Shown here in pieces: positions 1-8,034 of a stretch of 64,000 nucleotides of DNA. The notes beneath the pieces are model-generated. The model was not told where the DNA came from. It made no database searches and saw only the letters and a list, made by a program, of their open reading frames with translations. Origin of the DNA: JBGVSA01 sp041807905 (lineage in GTDB: Bacteria; Pseudomonadota; Gammaproteobacteria; Burkholderiales; Rhodocyclaceae); contig NZ_JBGVSA010000008.1 of the NCBI RefSeq assembly GCF_041807905.1, positions 62,001 through 126,000 of the forward strand, written 5' to 3'. Both the position numbers and the translations under genes were made by a program. The stretch's first letter is position 1; every line of letters begins with the position of its first letter.

Positions 1-251
1 TCCAGCCCCGCCTTGCGGGCTTCTTGTGCCAGCACTTCGCGTCGGATCAGTTCATCGCGCACTTCTTTCTTGAGCTGGTCGTTGTTGGGCTGCCCCTGAG
101 CAACCTGTTCCTCGACCAGCAGGTTGCCCACGGCGGCCGAGATCGGCGTGCCGTTGACCTTGGCCAGCGGCTTGGCTTGTTGTGCGATAGCAGCCGAGCA
201 CAAGCCGGCCGCCAGCACGACGGACGCCAGGAGCTTGAAATTGGTTTTCAT
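1..251 (-). CDS. PpiC/SurA-type peptidyl-prolyl cis-trans isomerase, N-terminal part
   Basis: The gene runs off the left edge; only the first 83 codons are visible. They start at an ATG with a typical Sec signal peptide (a Lys near the N-terminus, a Leu/Val/Ala core, then A-I-A-Q at the likely cleavage site). The mature start, with 'AKVNGTPIS' followed by a helix rich in charged residues and a 'DELIRREVLAQEARKAG' segment, is the N-terminal chaperone-like region found in periplasmic parvulins of the SurA/PpiD/PpiC type. The catalytic parvulin domain should lie outside the window. The role inferred from the family is folding of outer-membrane or secreted proteins in the periplasm. It follows bolA and yciB on the same strand, an order I know from Bordetella relatives. 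Confidence 0.75.
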   Translation of the reverse strand, partial: MKTNFKLLASVVLAAGLCSAAIAQQAKPLAKVNGTPISAAVGNLLVEEQVAQGQPNNDQLKKEVRDELIRREVLAQEARKAGL

Positions 252-325
252 TGCATTTCCTTGTGGAAGAACGGTTAACGTTTGAATTGTGGCCGACAAT
301 CGCTCAGGTACATGTCGGAATCGGC

Positions 326-616
326 CTACTTGTTGGCGCTCGCTTCATCAGGGGTGAGCGCCGCGATACTCAGGGCATGGATCTCGCGTTGCATCATGTC
401 GCCCAAGGCAGCATAGACAGCCCGGTGGCGCTTGACGGTCATCTGTCCAGCGAATTGCTTCGACACGATGAACAGGCGGTAGTGCCCGCCTCCCGATGCC
501 GCGCCTGCGTGTCCGGCATGCAATGCGCTGTCATCGATGATTTCGATCTGCTCGGGGGCCAGGGCTGCGAGCCGCTGTGTCATCAGGTCGGCGACGTCAT
601 GGTGTGGGTTGCTCAC
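326..616 (-). CDS. BolA family protein
   Basis: This 96-residue protein has the BolA fold pattern: an N-terminal helix 'MTQRLAALAPEQIEIIDDS', then 'HAGHAGAASGGGHYRLFIVS' and the conserved 'HRAVYAALGDMMQREIHALSI' segment with its invariant R and HAL. BolA proteins bind Fe-S clusters with monothiol glutaredoxins and act in stress and iron-sulfur homeostasis. The start is GTG, which overlaps the stop codon of yciB by four bases (GTGA), so the two genes are translationally coupled. Family assignment is secure. The exact subgroup (BolA, IbaG) is less sure, and the His-rich loop favours BolA. Confidence 0.9.
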   Translation of the reverse strand: MSNPHHDVADLMTQRLAALAPEQIEIIDDSALHAGHAGAASGGGHYRLFIVSKQFAGQMTVKRHRAVYAALGDMMQREIHALSIAALTPDEASANK

Positions 617-1236
617 GATTTTTCGTCCTGCATGTAGCGCGACAGGTAGAACGCCTGCGCGATGATGAATACCACCATGAGCCCCAGACTGCCGAACATC
701 TTGAAGTTGTACCAGATGTCCTCGGAAAAGTTATATGCGATATAGATGTTGACCGCACCCATCACGAGGAAGAACGTCACCCACGCCAGATTGAGCCGGC
801 GCCACGCGTGCTCGGGCAGGGCGATCTCCCCGCCGAGCATTTTTTTCAGCAAATTCGTTTTCCAGAGCGCCTGGCCCGCCCACAGCGATGCTCCCATGAA
901 CCAGTAGAGCACGCTGAACTTCCATTTGATGAAAGTGGCGTTATGCAGCCAGACGGTGGCGCCGCCGAATACGACTGCCAGCCCGAGGCTGACCCACATC
1001 ACGGTCGGGACCTTCTTCCTGCGTAGCAGGAGGTACACGATCTGCAGGGCGATGGCTGCCACGACCACGATCGTGGCCATCAGCGTCGGCGCCTCCTGCG
1101 GGCCGACTACGCCGCCCGAGACCATGAACCCCAGGCTCTGCGTCAGCAGGTTGGCCGCCCATTCCGTGTGCGCCTTGGCGTACTTGAAGGCCGCGTAGAA
1201 CAGCACCAGGGGGAAGAAGTCGAACAGCAGTTTCAT
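613..1236 (-). CDS. yciB: YciB inner-membrane protein (septation protein A family)
   Basis: A 207-residue integral membrane protein starting 'MKLLFDFFPLVLFYAAFKYA', the hallmark opening of the YciB/IspZ family. Five or six hydrophobic segments follow, with the conserved 'KWKFSVLYWFMGASLW' and 'WVTFFLVMGAVNIYIAYNFS' regions. YciB takes part in cell-envelope integrity and interacts with elongation and division proteins. I chose the ATG at 1236 because an upstream in-frame start adds 23 residues that lack family similarity. The protein is longer than E. coli YciB (179 aa), which is usual in betaproteobacteria. It is coupled to bolA downstream through a 4-bp overlap. Confidence 0.93.
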   Translation of the reverse strand: MKLLFDFFPLVLFYAAFKYAKAHTEWAANLLTQSLGFMVSGGVVGPQEAPTLMATIVVVAAIALQIVYLLLRRKKVPTVMWVSLGLAVVFGGATVWLHNATFIKWKFSVLYWFMGASLWAGQALWKTNLLKKMLGGEIALPEHAWRRLNLAWVTFFLVMGAVNIYIAYNFSEDIWYNFKMFGSLGLMVVFIIAQAFYLSRYMQDEKS

Positions 1237-1301
1237 GGGGCGTGGATTATAGACGAGTCGAATGGGGCGGACATGTGCCGGATATCGTGGCTGTACGGTG
1301 T

Positions 1302-2618
1302 TCAAACGGGCAGTATGATGCGCGCCAATAATCCGCCACCTTGTCGCGGCAGCAGTTCAAGGTGGCCGCCGTGCGTGCGCGCAATGCGATCGACGATGGC
1401 CAGACCCAGCCCCGAGCCCTGCGCATCCGTGCGCGCTGTCTCCAACTGGGTGAATGGTCGTTTGAGTCTTTCTGCATGTTCCGGCGGGATGCCCGGTCCG
1501 CGATCTGCCACATCGATGAAAACCGTACCGTGCTGCGATGTGACAGCAACGTCGATGGGCTGTTCCACACCCGCGTAGCGAAGGGCGTTGTCGATGAGGT
1601 TGGTCACGGCGCGCCGCAATGCCATCGGGCGCGCATTGATTTCCACTTTGGCAGATTCCAGCCGCACGCTGCGCCCGCGGCGCTGGTACGGCGTCACGAT
1701 CTCGGTCAGGAAACTGTCCAGCGCCACCGGCTGCGGCGCTTCCGCATTCGATCCGCGGGCGAAGTCCAGGAACTGGTTGATGATGCGGTCCATCTCCTCG
1801 ATGTCGCCCACCATGGCTTCGCGATCCTCGCGACTGCCCCCGGAAAGCTCCACGCCGAGCCGCAGACGGGCCAGAGGGGTGCGCAAGTCATGCGACACGC
1901 CGGCAAGGATCAGTGCGCGGTCCGATTCGAGCTGCGTGAGATCGCTCGACATCTGGTTGAAGGCCTGTGCCACGGCGACCACCTCACTGGGGCCCGACTC
2001 TGGGAGCACCGCGGCAGGCGTTTCGCCGCGTCCGATCGCGCGGGCGGCGTTTTCCAGTGCCTTGAGCGGGCGCGTCACGCCCAACACCAGCAAATAGGCG
2101 CCCAGCAGCGACAATGCGCCAGCGGCCACGCCCCAGCCGATCCACTCCGCAGCGCCGGTACGCTCGATACGTTCGCTCGGGAGCATGACCCAGTATTCGT
2201 CGTTCGGATCATCGTCCTGCAGGCGAAAGCTCACGAAAAAACCCTGCCTGCCGGCAAAGCGTGAAGTCAGGCGCGTGTAGGAACCGAGGCGCTGATGGAG
2301 TTCTTCTTCGAGCGTGCGCATCAACTCCGAATCGGACAGGGGCACGATCGGGTCGGACTGCTCTGCCGGATAGATGCGGATACCCTCCAGCGAAGTCAGC
2401 TCCTGCAATAGCGCGGTGCGCTGACTGGCGTCGGAAGCGACCAGCGCCGAGCGGGTCAGGTTGACCACGCTCACCACCATCTGCGCCGTCTGGCGCGCGC
2501 GCGGACGCAACGCGTAATGCGTGTAGATCTGGAACCACGCATACAGCGACAGGCCGATCAGCAGGACGATCAACAGGAAAGTGCGCCACAGCAGCGTGCG
2601 TGGCCAGGTAACGGACAT
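1302..2618 (-). CDS. EnvZ/RisS-like sensor histidine kinase
   Basis: This 438-residue membrane kinase has TM1 at about residues 11-32, a periplasmic domain of about 125 residues and TM2 at about 158-180. A HAMP linker ('VTRPLKALENAARAIGRGE') leads to a HisKA domain with the phosphoacceptor His243 in 'VSHDLRTPLARLRLG'. A C-terminal ATPase domain follows with an N box ('NLIDNALRYA'), G1 ('DRGPGIP') and G2 ('GSGLGLAIVDRIARTHGG'). 'VSHDLRTPLARLRL' is characteristic of EnvZ. It lies 21 bp downstream of an OmpR-type regulator on the same strand, so the two form a two-component system. In Bordetella the orthologous pair is called RisA/RisS. The stimulus cannot be read from the sequence. Confidence 0.92.
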   Translation of the reverse strand: MSVTWPRTLLWRTFLLIVLLIGLSLYAWFQIYTHYALRPRARQTAQMVVSVVNLTRSALVASDASQRTALLQELTSLEGIRIYPAEQSDPIVPLSDSELMRTLEEELHQRLGSYTRLTSRFAGRQGFFVSFRLQDDDPNDEYWVMLPSERIERTGAAEWIGWGVAAGALSLLGAYLLVLGVTRPLKALENAARAIGRGETPAAVLPESGPSEVVAVAQAFNQMSSDLTQLESDRALILAGVSHDLRTPLARLRLGVELSGGSREDREAMVGDIEEMDRIINQFLDFARGSNAEAPQPVALDSFLTEIVTPYQRRGRSVRLESAKVEINARPMALRRAVTNLIDNALRYAGVEQPIDVAVTSQHGTVFIDVADRGPGIPPEHAERLKRPFTQLETARTDAQGSGLGLAIVDRIARTHGGHLELLPRQGGGLLARIILPV

Positions 2619-2639
2619 GCGGGCGCTTTGGCGCGACGA

Positions 2640-3377
2640 TCAGGCCGCTGGTGTTCCCGCTGGCGCGTCGTCCGGCACGAACACGTATCCGAAACCCCAC
2701 ACCGTCTGGATGTACCGCGGCTTGGCCGGCTCTTCTTCAACCAGCTTGCGCAGGCGCGAAATCTGCACGTCGATGGAGCGGTCGAAGACATCGTATTCGC
2801 GGCCACGGGCAAGCTCCATGAGCTTGTCGCGCGACAGGGGCTGGCGCGGATGTTGCAGCAGTACCTTGAGCAGCGCGAACTCGCCGGTGGTCAGGGGCAT
2901 TTCTTCGCCGCCGCGCGTCAGTCGGCGCGTGGCGAGGTCGACGGTGACCTGGCCAAAGCTGACGGTCTGGCTTTCTTCCGCAGGCGCGCCGGGCAGGGTG
3001 CGTGGGCGACGACGCAATACAGCGTGGATGCGTGCCACCAGTTCGCGCGGATTGAACGGTTTGGCCAGATAGTCATCCGCGCCGAGTTCCAGACCGACGA
3101 TGCGGTCTACATCGTCACCGCGCGCGGTCAGCATGATGATCGGTAGCGTGGATTCGGCGGCCCGCAGGCGACGGCAGATCGACAGGCCATCTTCGCCCGG
3201 CAGCATCAGGTCGAGCACCATCAGGTCGAAGTGTTCGCGCGAGAGGGCCTTGTCCATCTGGGCGGCGTCGGCCACCGCCTTGACCGCGAAACCCTGTTCG
3301 TCCAGGTAGCGGTCGAGCAGGCCGCGCAGGCGGGCGTCGTCGTCGACGACGATGATGCGGTAGCGTTCTTTTTCCAT
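2640..3377 (-). CDS. ompR: OmpR/RisA-like response regulator
   Basis: This 245-residue regulator has an N-terminal receiver domain with the acidic pocket 'VVDDDARLR' and phosphoacceptor Asp56 in 'LMVLDLMLPGEDG', followed by a C-terminal winged-helix DNA-binding domain. The recognition-helix segment 'REYDVFDRSIDVQISRLRKL' is the OmpR signature. I chose the ATG at 3377 because the family starts just before the 'YRIIVVDDD' strand; a longer in-frame version adds 25 unlike residues. It is the first gene of an operon with the EnvZ-like kinase. The likely role is osmolarity- or acid-responsive control of porins and virulence-type genes, by analogy with OmpR and RisA. Confidence 0.92.
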   Translation of the reverse strand: MEKERYRIIVVDDDARLRGLLDRYLDEQGFAVKAVADAAQMDKALSREHFDLMVLDLMLPGEDGLSICRRLRAAESTLPIIMLTARGDDVDRIVGLELGADDYLAKPFNPRELVARIHAVLRRRPRTLPGAPAEESQTVSFGQVTVDLATRRLTRGGEEMPLTTGEFALLKVLLQHPRQPLSRDKLMELARGREYDVFDRSIDVQISRLRKLVEEEPAKPRYIQTVWGFGYVFVPDDAPAGTPAA

Positions 3378-3618
3378 GGCGCAATCGTATTCGTTAGCGG
3401 CCGTCGTGTCAGGCCTTGCAGTAAGCAACTGTTGCGGCAGCACCCGACGCATTACATGTACTTACAACTTGGCGGGCGCTGCGCACAATGTCATTACAGA
3501 GCGACGGCATTATGCCCCCGTCAGACACCGATTCGTCCGCTTTTGTCTGATTGTGCGGCCCGTTCGATACAATGGCGCCGCGAGTGCAAGGCTCAAGCCT
3601 GCTGTGGAAGACCGATTG

Positions 3619-3936
3619 ATGAAGCTTGCGACCGCAAGACGCTTACTGTTGTGCGTGCTGACCGTCATGGCCTGGCCAGGTGCCGTGCTGGCGCGTCCCG
3701 ACAACGGCGGCGCCCCGCCGCAGGACGATTCGCGACGTGCGCAGGGCGAAGAAGGTCGTCGCGACCGCTATAAGGCTTTGCGTGAAGATATGATGCGTCA
3801 ATCGGCACCGCAACGCGGCCCGAAGCAACAGGATCGCGAATCCAGCGAATCCGGCCTGCGGCGCTTGTCCCCCGAGGAGCGGCAGCAATTGCGCCGTGAT
3901 GTGCGCGATGCAGGCCGGGACGTCTACGGTCGTTAA
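3619..3936 (+). CDS. Small secreted charged protein, unknown function
   Basis: A 105-residue protein with a clear Sec signal peptide ('MKLATARRLLLCVLTVMAWPGAVLA', cleavage after ALA). The mature part is highly charged, rich in Arg, Gln, Asp and Glu, with no cysteine and the C-terminal stretch 'LSPEERQQLRRDVRDAGRD'. That LSPEER-type helix is common in periplasmic stress and metal-chaperone-like proteins, but I do not recognise the family. It lies divergent from ompR and just upstream of the DUF1800/DUF1501 pair on the same strand (33 bp), so it may be cotranscribed with them. ATG at 3619 was chosen because it starts the signal peptide. Confidence 0.7.
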   Translation: MKLATARRLLLCVLTVMAWPGAVLARPDNGGAPPQDDSRRAQGEEGRRDRYKALREDMMRQSAPQRGPKQQDRESSESGLRRLSPEERQQLRRDVRDAGRDVYGR

Positions 3937-3969
3937 GGTCAGTTTTCCGTGGCCTTGAATGGAGCGGAT

Positions 3970-5394
3970 ATGACAACAGGACGGTCAGTAAAACGATGCG
4001 CCTCGTTGGCTCTTGCCAGCGGGGCGTTGTTTTTTGCGTCTCTCGCGCAGGCTGCCGGAATGGGTATCGACGATGCCCGCTACCTGCTGACGCGCACGGG
4101 CTTCGCCCCGACGCCCTCCGAGATCGCGCGCTATGCCAGCTTGAGCCGGGAAGAGGGTGTCCAACTCATCCTGGCTGGCCTACGCACCACGCCGCAAACT
4201 ACGCCGCCGAAGGCGCTGGATGACTATGTGCCGCCGGCGCGGATGCGTACATTGTCAGAGGAAGAACGACGCGAACTCAATCGCGTGCAACTGCGTGAAA
4301 AGGGCATGGAACTGCGCGCGTGGTGGCTTGGCGAAATGCTCCAGACGTCGTCACCGCTCACCGAGAGGATGACGCTCTTCTGGCACAACCACTTCGTATC
4401 GAGCCAGGAGAAGGTCAAGTCGGCAGCGCTCATGCTCGACCAGAACCTTCTGCTGCGACGCTTTGCGGTAGGGAACTTTGGCGTGCTGCTGCATGAAGTA
4501 TCGAAGGACACGGCGATGATGCTGTACCTCGATGCCGCCAGCAATCGCAAAGGGCAGCCCAATGAGAACTTCGCTCGCGAAGTCATGGAGCTCTTCACGC
4601 TGGGCGAGGGTAACTACACTGAGCGCGACATCAAAGAGGCCGCGCGCGCCTTCACTGGCTGGACCATCGACCCCGCGACGGGGCTCTTTGAATACCGCCA
4701 TCGCCTTCATGACGATGGCGTGAAAACCCTGTTCGGTCGCACCGGCAAGTTCGACGGTGACGACGTACTTGATCTTTTGTTGGCTCGGCCTGAGACCGCA
4801 CAGTTCATTTCCGCAAAACTGTGGCACGAGTTCGCCACGCCGACTCCGTCCCAGGCAGACGTCGATCGCATCGCCGTGGCACTCCGGCAAAGCCGCTACG
4901 AGATGCGTCCGGCCCTGCAGGCGCTGTTCAGGTCCGATACCTTCTGGCTGCCGTCGACGCGCGGAGCCTTGGCAAAGTCGCCGGTGGACCTCGTCGTCGG
5001 TGCGCTGCGCTCGATGCAGGTCGACGCCAGCGACGCCATGCCCTACGTGCGCACGCTGCGCCAACTTGGCCAGGATCTCTTCGCGCCTCCGAACGTCAAG
5101 GGATGGCCCGGCAACGACACATGGATCAACACCGCAACGTTGCTGTCGCGCAAGCAATTCCTCGACCGCCTGGCGCGCTCCGATCGGCTTGGCGTGGGCC
5201 TGTCTGGCAACGCGCAGATGGTTGCCAGCGACAAGAGCGCAGTCGTGAGCGATTGGTCCGGCACACTGTTCGCAGCCGGGCTCACCCCGGCGCAAGTGCT
5301 CCTGGCTGTGCCGCCCGTTGAAGCCGATGCACGCCAATCGGGGATGGCGGGCTTGCGCGCGCTGTTGCTCGACCCGGCGTACGAAGTGAAGTAG
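3970..5394 (+). CDS. DUF1800 domain protein, exported
   Basis: A 474-residue protein with an N-terminal export signal (basic start, then a hydrophobic stretch ending near 'LAQA'). It has DUF1800 features: 'DARYLLTRTGFAPTPSEI', 'MTLFWHNHFVSSQEKV', 'NENFAREVMELFTLGEGNYTE' and 'APPNVKGWPGNDTWINTATL'. The biochemical function of DUF1800 proteins is not established. They are nearly always encoded next to DUF1501 proteins, as here, with a 6-bp gap to the next gene. ATG at 3970 is preferred over the in-frame GTG at 3949 because a GGAG ribosome-binding site (3961-3964) lies five bases before it. Confidence 0.88.
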   Translation: MTTGRSVKRCASLALASGALFFASLAQAAGMGIDDARYLLTRTGFAPTPSEIARYASLSREEGVQLILAGLRTTPQTTPPKALDDYVPPARMRTLSEEERRELNRVQLREKGMELRAWWLGEMLQTSSPLTERMTLFWHNHFVSSQEKVKSAALMLDQNLLLRRFAVGNFGVLLHEVSKDTAMMLYLDAASNRKGQPNENFAREVMELFTLGEGNYTERDIKEAARAFTGWTIDPATGLFEYRHRLHDDGVKTLFGRTGKFDGDDVLDLLLARPETAQFISAKLWHEFATPTPSQADVDRIAVALRQSRYEMRPALQALFRSDTFWLPSTRGALAKSPVDLVVGALRSMQVDASDAMPYVRTLRQLGQDLFAPPNVKGWPGNDTWINTATLLSRKQFLDRLARSDRLGVGLSGNAQMVASDKSAVVSDWSGTLFAAGLTPAQVLLAVPPVEADARQSGMAGLRALLLDPAYEVK

Positions 5395-5400
5395 GGGGCC

Positions 5401-6567
5401 ATGATGGAACGGCGTGGTTTTCTTCAGCTCACAGGCGCCAGCCTTGCGTTTGGCATGCTTCCACGCGTCGTGAGTGCTGCAACGTCCTCTGGGGCGCGTA
5501 CTTCCATCGATGGACGTCTGCTTGTACTGGTGGAGCTCAAGGGCGGCAACGACGGCCTCAATACGCTGATTCCGTATCGCGACCCTGCGTATTACACACT
5601 TCGGCCGCAGATCGGAATCAAGCCCGAAGGCATGATTCAGCTCGATGACAAGGTGGCCTTGCACCGCGCGCTCCAACCGCTCATGCCGAGCTGGGAAGAA
5701 GGGCGCCTGGCCGTCGTCCAGGGCGTGGGTTACCCGCAACCGAATCTGTCGCATTTTCGCTCCATAGAGATCTGGGATACCGCGTCACGCGCGGACCAGT
5801 ACCTGCCATCCGGTTGGCTCACGCGTTTGTTCCGCGACAACCCCTTGCCCGCGCGCTACGCGGCGGATGCGATCGTGCTGGGCTCCGCCGATCTCGGGCC
5901 GGTTGCGGGTGGCGCGCGGGCGATCGCGCTGGACAATCCTGGCCAGTTCAACAAACAGGCGAAGCTCGTACAGGCCATGGCGGGACAGGGCGACAACGCG
6001 CTCGGCCATGTGCTGAAAGTCGAAAGCGACATCGCCACGGCGGCGCGCTCGCTGGGCATCGGCGGCAAGTTGTCGACTGAATTCCCTTCGCATAATTTCG
6101 GACGCCTGTGCCGCGTGGCGTGCGAAACCCTTGCTTCAGCCAGTGGCGTGGCCGTCGTGCGGCTGACGCTCGGCAGCTTCGACACACACCAGAATCAGCC
6201 TGGTACGCATGCCAGTTTGCTCGCGCAGCTGGCCGAAGGACTGGCAGCCCTGAAGGCAGGAATGATCGAACTCGGCCGGTGGGACGACACTCTTGTCGCA
6301 ACGTATTCCGAGTTTGGGCGACGCCCCAAGGAAAACGCCAGCGGTGGCACGGATCACGGCACCGTCGCACCCCATTTCGTGCTTGGCGGGCGCGTGCACG
6401 GTGGTTTGCTGGGCCAGACGCCCGATCTATCGACGCTCGATGCTTCAGGCAACCTGCCATATCGGGTCGACTTCCGTCAGGTGTACGCGACGCTGCTGGA
6501 GCGCTGGTGGCAGGTGCCGGCGGCGCCGGTTCTCGGCGCAGGATTCTCGCCGCTCGAGTTCGTGTAG
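5401..6567 (+). CDS. DUF1501 domain protein, Tat-exported
   Basis: A 388-residue protein that begins 'MMERRGFLQLTGASLAFGML', a twin-arginine (RRxFLQ) signal. The mature protein shows the DUF1501 pattern: 'LLVLVELKGGNDGLNTLIP', 'NLSHFRSIEIWDTA' and the late 'YSEFGRRPKENASGGTDHG' motif. DUF1501 belongs to the alkaline-phosphatase-like superfamily, where the Asp/His residues of such motifs bind metals, though no substrate is known. It forms a two-gene unit with the DUF1800 protein. Transport in folded form by Tat would suit a metal-loaded enzyme. The second ATG (5404) is an equally possible start. Confidence 0.9.
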   Translation: MMERRGFLQLTGASLAFGMLPRVVSAATSSGARTSIDGRLLVLVELKGGNDGLNTLIPYRDPAYYTLRPQIGIKPEGMIQLDDKVALHRALQPLMPSWEEGRLAVVQGVGYPQPNLSHFRSIEIWDTASRADQYLPSGWLTRLFRDNPLPARYAADAIVLGSADLGPVAGGARAIALDNPGQFNKQAKLVQAMAGQGDNALGHVLKVESDIATAARSLGIGGKLSTEFPSHNFGRLCRVACETLASASGVAVVRLTLGSFDTHQNQPGTHASLLAQLAEGLAALKAGMIELGRWDDTLVATYSEFGRRPKENASGGTDHGTVAPHFVLGGRVHGGLLGQTPDLSTLDASGNLPYRVDFRQVYATLLERWWQVPAAPVLGAGFSPLEFV

Positions 6568-6627
6568 TAGGCTCGCCTCCTTGTCGGTGCGTCGCGCCGG
6601 CGATGCTCGTCCGGGTATGGAGCCGTC

Positions 6628-7494
6628 ATGGCCGTCGAATCTCTCGCGCAGAACCCATTTCCTTCGTTGCGTGGTCGTCTGTTCGGCATTGCGTATCGCA
6701 TGCTCGGAAGTCGTGCCGACGCCGACGATATCGTGCAGGAGGCGTGGTTGCGCTGGAACGATGCCGACCAGGCGAGCATTGCTTCGGCCGACGCCTGGCT
6801 CGTCACGGTGACGACACGCCTGTCGATCGACCGCCTGCGTCGCGCCCAGGCTGAACGGGAACACTACACCGGCCCGTGGTTGCCCGAGCCCATCATCGAG
6901 GCGACCGTGCCGCCCGCCGAGCATGCGCTCGAGCGGGCGTCCGACGTTTCCCTGGCCTTTCTCACGTTGCTGGAACGGTTGGCGCCGGAGGAGCGCGCCG
7001 CGTACCTGCTTCGCGAAGTGTTCGACTACGCCTTTTCCGAAGTGGCGGAGGTCGTCGGCAAGACTGAAGCGGCCTGCCGGAAAATGGTCAGCCGGGCGCG
7101 TACGCGGGTGCAGGCCGAGCGGCCGCGTTTTGATGTGTCGGCGGCAGCACATATGCGGCTGCTAGAGCGCTTCATGGTCGCCGCGCGCAGCGGGAAACTC
7201 GATGACCTGCGCGCGCTGTTCGCCGAAGACGCGCTCTTGCTGGCGGATGGCGGTGGCAGGGTGGAGTCGGTGTTGCGCCCCATTCGAGGTGCGGATCGCC
7301 TTGCACGCCTGTATCACGTCGTCGCACGGCGGCTGGGCGAGCGCGCAGAAATGCATATCGCGATCGTCAACGGCGAGCCGGGCATCGTGCGCACGCTGGA
7401 CGGCCGAATCGATACCATCATCGCCGTCGTGACCGATGGCGAACGCATCACGGCGCTGTATTCGGTACGCAATCCGGAAAAACTGCGCGCCTGA
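6628..7494 (+). CDS. ECF41-family RNA polymerase sigma factor with fused SnoaL-like domain
   Basis: This 288-residue protein is a sigma factor fused to its own regulatory domain. Region 2 lies at about residues 10-75 ('AYRMLGSRADADDIVQEAWLRW') and region 4 at about 108-160 ('PEERAAYLLREVFDYAFSE'). The C-terminal 110 residues form a SnoaL/NTF2-like domain. Three ECF41 hallmarks are present: WLPEP in the linker (84-88), DGGGR (207-211) and an NPDKL-like NPEKL at the C-terminus (282-286). In this group the fused domain replaces an anti-sigma factor. A GGAG ribosome-binding site is five bases before the ATG. The next gene is the expected type of target, a carboxymuconolactone decarboxylase-like protein, and a matching promoter lies between them. 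Confidence 0.95.
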   Translation: MAVESLAQNPFPSLRGRLFGIAYRMLGSRADADDIVQEAWLRWNDADQASIASADAWLVTVTTRLSIDRLRRAQAEREHYTGPWLPEPIIEATVPPAEHALERASDVSLAFLTLLERLAPEERAAYLLREVFDYAFSEVAEVVGKTEAACRKMVSRARTRVQAERPRFDVSAAAHMRLLERFMVAARSGKLDDLRALFAEDALLLADGGGRVESVLRPIRGADRLARLYHVVARRLGERAEMHIAIVNGEPGIVRTLDGRIDTIIAVVTDGERITALYSVRNPEKLRA

Positions 7495-7495
7495 C

Positions 7496-7522
7496 TGTCA
7501 CAAACCGCGCGGCTCATCCGTC
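7496..7522 (+). promoter_or_regulatory. ECF41-type promoter of the decarboxylase gene
   Basis: TGTCACA at 7496-7502 and CGTC at 7519-7522 are separated by exactly 16 bases. This equals the published ECF41 consensus as I recall it (TGTCACA-N16-CGTC). It starts two bases after the sigma-factor stop codon and precedes the decarboxylase gene. Transcription should start near 7528-7531. That makes an ATG at 7540 almost leaderless and favours the ATG at 7570. Confidence 0.85.
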
Positions 7523-7569
7523 TACCGGAGGAAGTCGGCATGTCGCCGGCTCTTATGGAGAGAACAGTC

Positions 7570-8034
7570 ATGAGCCAATCCCCCCGTCTTCCCGTTTCCA
7601 CACTTGCCGTGGAGTCGTACCGTGCTTTCAAGCAGGTCAATGACACGCTGGCCGAATCGCCCCTCGGCAGTCAGCTCATCGACCTGATCTTCCTGCGGGT
7701 TTCGCAGATCAACGGCTGTGCGTACTGCGTGGATCTTCATGCGCGGGATCTCGTACGCCAGGGCGAGGACATGCAGCGCCTCAACAGTCTGGTGACGTGG
7801 CAGGAGGTGGACTTTTACAGTCCCCGCGAGCGTGCAGCGCTGGCCTGGGCCGAGTCGCTCACGCATCTGCCCGAGCGCGGTGCGCCCGAAGCCCTGTTTC
7901 GGGCGCTGAAGGAACATTTCTCGGACAAGGAGATCGCGGATCTCACCGTCGCCGTGGCGCTGATGAATGCCTGGAATCGGCTTGGCGTCGGCATGCACCT
8001 GCCCGTCAAGCGCGCTGAACTGGCGAAGGGCTGA
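7570..8034 (+). CDS. Carboxymuconolactone decarboxylase/AhpD-like protein
   Basis: A 154-residue single-domain protein of the alkylhydroperoxidase AhpD-like superfamily. It carries the active-site pattern C50-x-x-C53-x-x-x-H57 in 'QINGCAYCVDLHARD', which fits a peroxidase or thiol-redox role rather than true decarboxylation. It is the direct partner of the upstream ECF41 sigma factor, as in many ECF41 loci. An alternative ATG at 7540 exists with a good GGAGGAA site. However, the ECF41 promoter predicts a transcript starting about there, and the ATG at 7570 has GGAGAG seven bases upstream. Its last 29 bases overlap the convergent membrane-protein gene. Confidence 0.9.
   Translation: MSQSPRLPVSTLAVESYRAFKQVNDTLAESPLGSQLIDLIFLRVSQINGCAYCVDLHARDLVRQGEDMQRLNSLVTWQEVDFYSPRERAALAWAESLTHLPERGAPEALFRALKEHFSDKEIADLTVAVALMNAWNRLGVGMHLPVKRAELAKG

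Noticed and set aside
6567..6628. An ECF41 autoregulatory promoter upstream of the sigma factor gene
   Set aside because: CGTC is present, but no TGTCACA lies 16 bases before it.
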